Shown here: piece after piece, positions 58,001-64,000 of the stretch | Numbering within the stretch: position 1 is the stretch's first letter | Layout of the letters: the number at the start of each line of letters is the position of its first letter | Assembly: GCA_949126835.1 (NCBI GenBank) | Contig: OX421495.1 | Span: forward strand, 24,923,733-24,987,732 | DNA: 64,000 nt | Reading direction: 5' to 3' | From: Anisus vortex | Taxonomy: Eukaryota; Mollusca; Gastropoda; Planorbidae | Program-made: the position numbers and the translations under genes | The notes under the pieces: generated by a model | The model's database searches: none | Seen by the model: only the letters and a program-made list of their open reading frames with translations | Told to the model about the DNA's origin: nothing

Positions 58001-60303
58001 GAATTAAGTAGGTTAATAAGTCTATATAAAATATATTTTCTTTACATACAACAACTAATACGCCAATATATATAGAGAACTTGCAATTAATTTTGTTTAA
58101 GGAAATATATCTTAAGCCTTTTACCTAAACTACAAATAGGTAATAGAAATATGCAAGTCATGGTTGGAAGAGAAGGAAGACAACTCGCTCAGTTTTGAAG
58201 AAATCATGTTAAAATGCTTGGAAATAGCAAGTATTACTATCTCTTAATTTATTTTTTTCACAATAAAAATAGGAATTGCATTAATAGAAAAGGAGATTGA
58301 GATATTTTGATACAACTTTAACCGATTTGATTTTTTTAAACATTGTTTAATTTTTCTTTGTGTATTTTTAAAAATCCTATAAAAAATAAATAGAAATCCG
58401 TAACATGTTAGTGAAATAATAAATACTTTATTCATGTAGAAGATAAAAAAAATTTTTAAATTAAGGAAAAATAATTGTTTGATGTAATCAAAACAAATTA
58501 CCATTAATTTGAAATGAATGAAACAATCTTACCTAACTTATACAATTCTTCTTTAGAAATGTTTTCACAATACTTGTTTTAATAAGTGAAGTTTTTACCC
58601 CTGAAATAGGAAATGATCATTCAGTCACAAATCCGTACACAAAAGTGGATGAAATTGACGGAAGCCGCTTCATGGTCAAAGTATCCAACAGCAGCTTTAG
58701 TAGCCAATCAGACCTTGTCAATGTTTTGGGAACTGTGTCAAGAAACCTGTATGAGCAAACCAAGAAAATTGACACTTTAACAAAACTTCAGCTAGAGAAC
58801 TTTCAAGAATTTCATGAAAAAATAAACAGTCTTAGCCTTAGCAGGTTGGAAGAAACTGAAGACCAGAAGCTTTCTATGAGATATAGTTACAAGGGAAATG
58901 AGGATTTTTCAAGTGTTTCTGAAATGAAGATGCTAACTTATTCTAATGTTGATCACAATTACAAAGATAGTGAAGAACCTTTTGTCGCATCTCGCTCTGA
59001 AAATTTTTCTTCTTCTGTTGATTTACCCAAAGCAATATCAAAGTGTTCAGAAACTCAATTTAAAGACTCGGTCAAGGAGGATTTTACAGCATTAAATTAT
59101 AAGGTGAGATGAACAAAGTCGTAAGGCTTTAAAAGTATAGAAACTTTAATTATATATAGATTTAGATGTTTACATTGATAGATTCAAATTATTTTTTTAT
59201 TTGAGGTTAATTGGCATATTAAAATAACTTTTTTTTTCAAAATATCTAGCTGGAGCAAATTGCTGCACAGCTAAAAGAATTTACAGAAAGAAAGAAGTAT
59301 GCACGTAAGTAAACTTATTAGAACAAAAAAAAAAGAAAGGTCGAATAAACTAAGTCAGATATGTTTTTTTGTACTTTCTAGCATTGTTTTTTTTCCCTTA
59401 ATTTTTTGAATTTTTCAAAGAAAGTTGATTTGTGAATTGAGTTTAAAACCTAATATTATGTACTAATTATTTACTTTTAAACTCTTTTAGACTTTATCAT
59501 TTAAAAAAATATATTTAAAGGATTGTCACCAAATAATAATAGGCTTACTATGGCCTAACTGAATTAGAACTTTCATGTTAAAAGATTATTGTATACATTC
59601 ACATTTTTTTTTCACATGACATTTTTTTCACAACTATCACAACCATAAAATATAAATAAAGTTAAACATAAATTTGTATGTTCAATGTAATATTTAATGC
59701 ACATTTAATAATTACAATTCATTTCTTAAAAGAATGCTTAACTCAATCTTATATTTAAATTTATGCAAATGAAAAAGATTTATTGAAAAGACTGCAATAA
59801 TTTAAATTTATCTGATTTTCATATTCCATTTTTCCTTAGATAAATTTGTAGGATTTACTGCATTCGTCTCCATCTTTGGTCAACTTGTCAATCCTTCATC
59901 CCAATTCATTAGCTCTGTGAATGACTATGGACGCACTGACGACTCACTAAGAAGTAACTATAAAATACTAACATGTTTCAACACAGTGCAACACAACGAA
60001 GACGGCCACTACGACCCTTACACAGGAATCTTCAAAGTTCCCTGCGATGGCTTCTACCTGACGTGTCTTAATGTCAACATCAACTCCCAGGGTCCAGTGT
60101 TCATAGGAACAGTTCAACGGACCAATGGTTACATAAGTGATCTTAGAGAGCTCGACTGCGTGGTGGTTAAGTTGGGTAGCGCCCAGAGCCTAAACATTTT
60201 GCGACTCAACAAAAACGACGAGCTGTGTGTGTACAAAGCATGTGATAAATCGAGGATTTGTGACAGATCAAGATTTTCTTGCTGTATGATTTCCAGTATA
60301 TGA
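55070..60303 (+). CDS. C1q-domain-containing protein, 5' end unresolved
   Basis: Visible coding exons: 55070-55171, 58140-58230, 58610-59103, 59250-59304, 59840-60303. Phases fit and give 401 residues to the TGA. The N-terminal two thirds are helical and probably coiled coil (RRSQLQTQIDSILT, ICKSWLEEKED, LTKLQLENFQEFHEKINSL), with a serine/acid-rich middle and an amphipathic LEQIAAQLKEFTERKKYA. The last exon is a C1q/TNF-like domain: VGFTAFVSIFGQ, FNTVQHNEDGHYDPYTGIF, KVPCDGFYLTCLNVNIN, LRLNKNDELCVYKA, RFSCCMISSI. Molluscan C1q-domain proteins are typically secreted lectin-like recognition proteins. No signal peptide is visible; an ATG at 55073 exists but does not start one, so an upstream exon is likely missing from my model. 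The donor after 55171 (GTAACA) is weak. Intron 1 contains a hAT element. Confidence 0.82.
55855..57958 (-). mobile_element. hAT element, 2104 bp, in C1q-gene intron
   Basis: Left end CAGGGGTCTAAAG, right end (other strand) CAGGGGTCGGCAACC. Perfect 8-bp flanks GACTAGGC at 55847-55854 and 57959-57966. It carries a broken transposase on the minus strand, antisense to the C1q gene. Confidence 0.93.
56206..57678 (-). pseudogene. hAT transposase (ZBED5/GTF2IRD2-like), disrupted
   Basis: Fragments in order on the minus strand: 57678-57406 (BED-like N-terminus: ESFAFICNTDGLPTCLVCQE and RFTTKHNRFAAKYP), 57373-57188, 57073-56678 (LLHNKVRCFARGNVLKRFVH, region between catalytic motifs), 56643-56419, 56403-56206 (LAFGMLTIFGSTYSCEQAF, the hAT C-terminal dimerisation segment). 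Frameshifts and stops separate the pieces, so no intact enzyme is made. The family is the hAT group that gave rise to vertebrate ZBED5/GTF2IRD2-type genes. Confidence 0.82.
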
Positions 60304-60594
60304 ATTTATACTTGCTGTGGCACATGCCATCAATATAGAATCTAGTGCTTGTCTTTTATCAAAGAAACATTTTCTAGAAATGTTATGTTATGATATTAGA
60401 AAATGTTACACTATATATTATATATTTGTCAAACATAAACTAGAATTCTTTTAATCTTAAGTATAAAATACAGAAATCAGAAAAAAAAAAAATAAAAAAA
60501 ATAATTTTTAATGCAATACTTTTTTTTCTTTTGCTGTATGAACTATTATTAATAAGTATTAAGGAAACAGTATGTTATTTATGAATGCTTCAAG

Positions 60595-60600
60595 AATAAA
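60595..60600 (+). promoter_or_regulatory. C1q-gene poly(A) signal
   Basis: AATAAA about 290 bases after the stop codon; another lies near 60660. Confidence 0.6.
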
Positions 60601-60754
60601 AAAATTTTGTTTCATTGCTTTCATTTTTTTCTTTTGCACTTTGCATGCTTTTAAAACTGAATAAATTCTATAAAAAAAAGTAAATTAAGAAAAGAACTGA
60701 TAACTTATTAAATTATATATAGTACTCATTAGAAGAGAAAAATACTATTCAATT

Positions 60755-62290
60755 TAGAGACCGAGCGATATTCGGTTTCGGCTTCGGTTTCGGCGCCGAA
60801 AATAGGCAAAAACTCTTTTTCGGCGTGGATTCGGTTCCGGCCGAAGACAAAAGGTTTGTTTTCGGTTTGCTACGGTTTCGGCCGAAACTGACATTGACTT
60901 TCGGTCATCAGCCGAATATCTATTTTAACTTTCAAAATTCAAAATGCTACGCTAGTCTTGCAACTATTACTCTGATATTGATACTTTCATTTATTTAAAA
61001 CTGTTGTGAATTAATCTGTGTGAAGTAGGGATGTTAAACGGAAACCGACTTTTGGGAGGAATTCATTCATAACTGTGTCCCACGATTTATTTATCTTTTT
61101 ATCTGAAGAAATATTTGTAAACCCTGTTTGATTAGCACAAAAAAAATCCTTAACATTATATTCCTTGCAAACACTCGTTTGTCAGAGGCGACGTATAGTT
61201 GTTTTTTTTTTCGAATTCCGAATATTGCTTGTGAATTTGCGATACAAGCACATGTAACGCAAGTCGTCGGTACAGACATTTGATCTACGTATTCGAAAAC
61301 AAACAAAAATGAAATTTCCCCACTGATGATGAACGCTCCTTTAACAGACAAACAGACCGATAGACGTAAGGTTGCGAGATACTTGGACTTCAAAAGGAGG
61401 ACATAAAGAGACAAAAAAAAAAGACATATTTAGTGTTTCACAATCCACAATCAATTCAGTTTTATTACATTAGCTGCCAATAATCGTATATTAGTAAAAC
61501 TGACCCAACATTTTCTTTAATGTAGACTGAAAAGCAACTTGGGCAATAAAAAAAAAAAAAAACTACTTTGCAGAGCATGTAGGCTAAGGTTTTTTTCAAA
61601 AATGGTTAATTTTCGTTCCGGACGTCTGTCAACAGTGTCAACCCTAGATAGATAGATGTGTCTGGAATTTTATTCCTATTCTACAAATATTCTTTTAATG
61701 TGTGTAACGTATAGATTTAACATCCACTGATTTATATTATAATTATAAAGGTCTAAATTCATGACACTACAGCTTTTGACTACTACTAATCCAAAATCAA
61801 CTATGTTTATTTTTACAAAGATTTCATCACATTCTTAGGATAAATGGTCCGTCGTATAATTTTGTTAGTATAATCAATGCTAATTTGAATTTTACAAACT
61901 ATAACTTACTTTGCCCTTGGGGCGTAGAGGGGGGACAGAAAATGGGTAAAAAATTGGATATTTATAACCGAAAATAGGTTTTGAGAAAAAAAAAGGATAT
62001 TAACATCCCTAATGTAAAGTAGAAGTCTGAAGTTAATAATGATGGATTATTTAATCACTCCAAAGAAGGGTTTACTCTAATAGCCTGCCCATAAACTAGT
62101 TAATATTACACATAAATGTGAAGTCTTTTGAAATCATTTGTTTCGCATTTTCGGTTTATTTTTCGGTTACGGCCGAAGTTGTAGTTAAACTTTTGGTTTC
62201 GGCTTCGGTTTCGGCCGAAAGTCAATGTATAATATTCGGTATGTTTTCTTTTTCGGCCGAAACTAAAAATTTGGTTTCGGTCGGTCTCTA
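60755..62290. mobile_element. hAT-type element, 1536 bp, host of a nested element
   Basis: Ends TAGAGACCGAGCG (left) and, on the other strand, TAGAGACCGACCG (right). Perfect flanks ATTCAATT at 60747-60754 and 62291-62298. Subterminal TTCGGTTTCGGCCGAA-type repeats occur at both ends. No transposase seen. Confidence 0.9.
61026..62011. mobile_element. Nested hAT-like element, 986 bp
   Basis: Ends TAGGGATGTTAA and TTAACATCCCTA are exact reverse complements. Flanks GTGTGAAG and ATGTAAAG agree at 6 of 8. Lies wholly inside the element at 60755. No clear coding region; TCGCAACC/GGAGGACAT-like sequence near 61370-61400. Confidence 0.65.
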
Positions 62291-62298
62291 ATTCAATT

Positions 62299-62899
62299 AT
62301 AATGTTTTAATTATTTCATAAGAAACTCTTTTTATTTATCACATCTAAGAACTAAAGAAAAATTAATGTACGTTTTTATAAATAGAGTTTCTAAAATTTG
62401 TTATATATTAATAAGAAATACCATGAAAATTACATAATTGTAACAGATAATTTTAGCATAAAAAAATCATATGTAGCATCTAAATTTAGAAAGATTAAAA
62501 TATTTTGAATCAAATTAATTACTTCAAAATATTTTGAAATGTTTTTTTGAACTTTAATTTAATGTAAATGAAGAATAATTTCAAAAGTGTCAAATCAATT
62601 ACAAAGATTTTCGCAGCTTTCTAGCAACCAAAGACAAAACAAACTTTAGCTTTGTAATAAAAAGACTTTATTATTAAATACATTATGTTCACTTTTGGCA
62701 TTAAAAAAATGTGAGGCGTTAGTTCTTTCAGAAAAACTTTATTATTGCAAATTGGGTAAGACAGATTAAAAGAATACATTATTTGAATTATTAACTAAAC
62801 GGTAAATAGTATTTAGCTACTGTTCATTCTGTATTGTTCCCACTCTACTTTACCTTAAATAAAAAAAAAAGGTCTTAGATTTTGGGATGTGTCTTAAAC
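62299..62899. other. Non-coding AT-rich spacer
   Basis: No gene or repeat seen. Confidence 0.5.
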
Positions 62900-64000
62900 C
62901 AGGGGTCGGCAATCTACGGCACGCATGACAGACTTGGCACGCGAAGCCCTTTTCATTGGCACGCGGATGACCACCCGAAAAAATTGTGCTTTTTAATGGC
63001 TTCTGCGTGCCATGTCATTTTTTTCTTTCATTAGCTCTCGCTGATCTTTTTCAAATAAATCAAATAAATAATTTTGTCGTTTGCCTGTTCGAAAGCGTTC
63101 AGTTTCAGCTGATGAAAACTAGTCTTTGCGTCTTCTGTGCTTACATCAAAAGAATGTGCCGACTATTATACGTTTGGTTGGTTTTGTTTGTATTATATCG
63201 CAAGCCCAAAAATATCGAATACAAATAATTAGTATCTGCAAACCATTAACTGAATCGTTTTTCGCGATTCCAGTAAAATGTTATTATAAAGTATATCCTT
63301 CAATTTAACATAAACAAAATAGTGTGCCACCGAAATTAGCCCCCCCCCCCCTCCTCCACCGAATAATAAAAAATAAACAACAACCTTGTTCGATTTCAGA
63401 TTTCCGATTTGATATTTAAAATTTATCTTAACAAGAGGATATCCCCCAAATTAATATAATTTCACCATATCTGTAGGCCTATATAGCCTATATAGAAAAG
63501 GTTTACAATTATTTAGAATGTATTGTGCGGCGATATATCAAGGTATAAGTGTAAGTGCCTATAAAATGCCCAAAAATGACAAAAACGCTGCTGCGATGTT
63601 TGGCAAACAGAAAAGATTTGTCAAATTTCTATAAACCACATTAGGAGGCTGCAGTTAAGCTTCCATTGCATTATACACCATGAAAGTTTGTGTGCAACGA
63701 TCTCTTTATTAGACTTGCGCTCCGTAATGGAAACTGTTGTTAAAATAGTCAACTTTATCGTTTCCCACTCTTCGTTGATTCAAATCTTTACTACAAGAAA
63801 TTGAAAGTGAATATGTAGATCTTCCGCTGCACAGCAGTTTTAACTGGTTTAGTCAAGGTTAAGTGTTCAATAGATTCGTTTCGTGTCTAGAAGCAGTATA
63901 CGATGTTTCTTGATGAAACAATTTTTTTCGTAATTGAATGATGAAGAATGCCTGATGAAACTGATGCTTTTGACAGACATAACGACTCATTTAAATGTTG
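62900..64000. mobile_element. hAT element, left end; right end beyond window
   Basis: CAGGGGTCGGCAATCTACGG at 62900 matches the end type of the element at 55855 (CAGGGGTCGGCAACCTACGG). The candidate target site TCTTAAAC (62892-62899) has no second copy in the window, so the element probably runs past 64000. Subterminal GGCACGC repeats. Short open frames inside are not convincing. A C-tract lies near 63340. Confidence 0.55.

Overview
The window is a piece of an AT-rich, intron-rich animal nuclear genome. The signs are canonical GT-AG introns, AATAAA poly(A) signals, tRNA-derived SINEs, long ATCT/ATCC tetranucleotide arrays, a dense population of small transposons, and a C1q-domain gene beside two genes for small cystine-rich secreted proteins. 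That mix points to a mollusc, most likely a gastropod. The assignment is an inference from gene content and repeat style.

Region 1 (1-12 kb) is mostly non-coding: a 21-bp and a 37-bp minisatellite, a tRNA-derived SINE, several hAT-type elements with exact 8-bp target duplications, and one LINE tail. A minus-strand translation-start exon may lie at 1.37-1.39 kb. Region 2 (12-27 kb) is a complete gene for translation initiation factor eIF5: ten coding exons, all phases consistent, about 459-464 aa. Its introns carry four related box C/D snoRNA candidates. Its last intron holds a complete 3.8-kb DNA transposon on the opposite strand, with TTAA target sites and an intact transposase gene made of two exons.

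Region 3 (29.7-46.1 kb) holds two genes that I assembled exon by exon. They are divergent (minus strand 29739-32876, plus strand 41673-46120). Each has five coding exons with matching intron phases at all four junctions, and encodes a short secreted protein with a signal peptide, a YPG-F motif region and a nine-cysteine C-terminal domain. The domain looks like a Spaetzle-type cystine knot. Between them lie a 28-bp minisatellite, nested hAT elements, MITEs, a LINE tail and 1.6 kb of tetranucleotide repeat.

Region 4 (47.4-53.8 kb) is a 6-kb array of about 130 copies of a 46-bp unit. The unit closely resembles the end of exon 4 plus the splice donor of the neighbouring Spaetzle-like gene, so the array appears to have grown from a duplicated exon/intron junction. 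It also has a higher-order period of 1242 bp (27 units). Region 5 (55-60.3 kb) is a C1q-domain gene with five visible coding exons and an unresolved 5' end; one intron contains a 2.1-kb hAT element with a broken transposase. The last 4 kb are more hAT elements, one nested in another and one running off the window.

The Spaetzle-like pair and the C1q gene would make a small secreted, innate-immunity-like neighbourhood next to a housekeeping gene. That link is an inference from position and family, not from shared regulation seen in the sequence.
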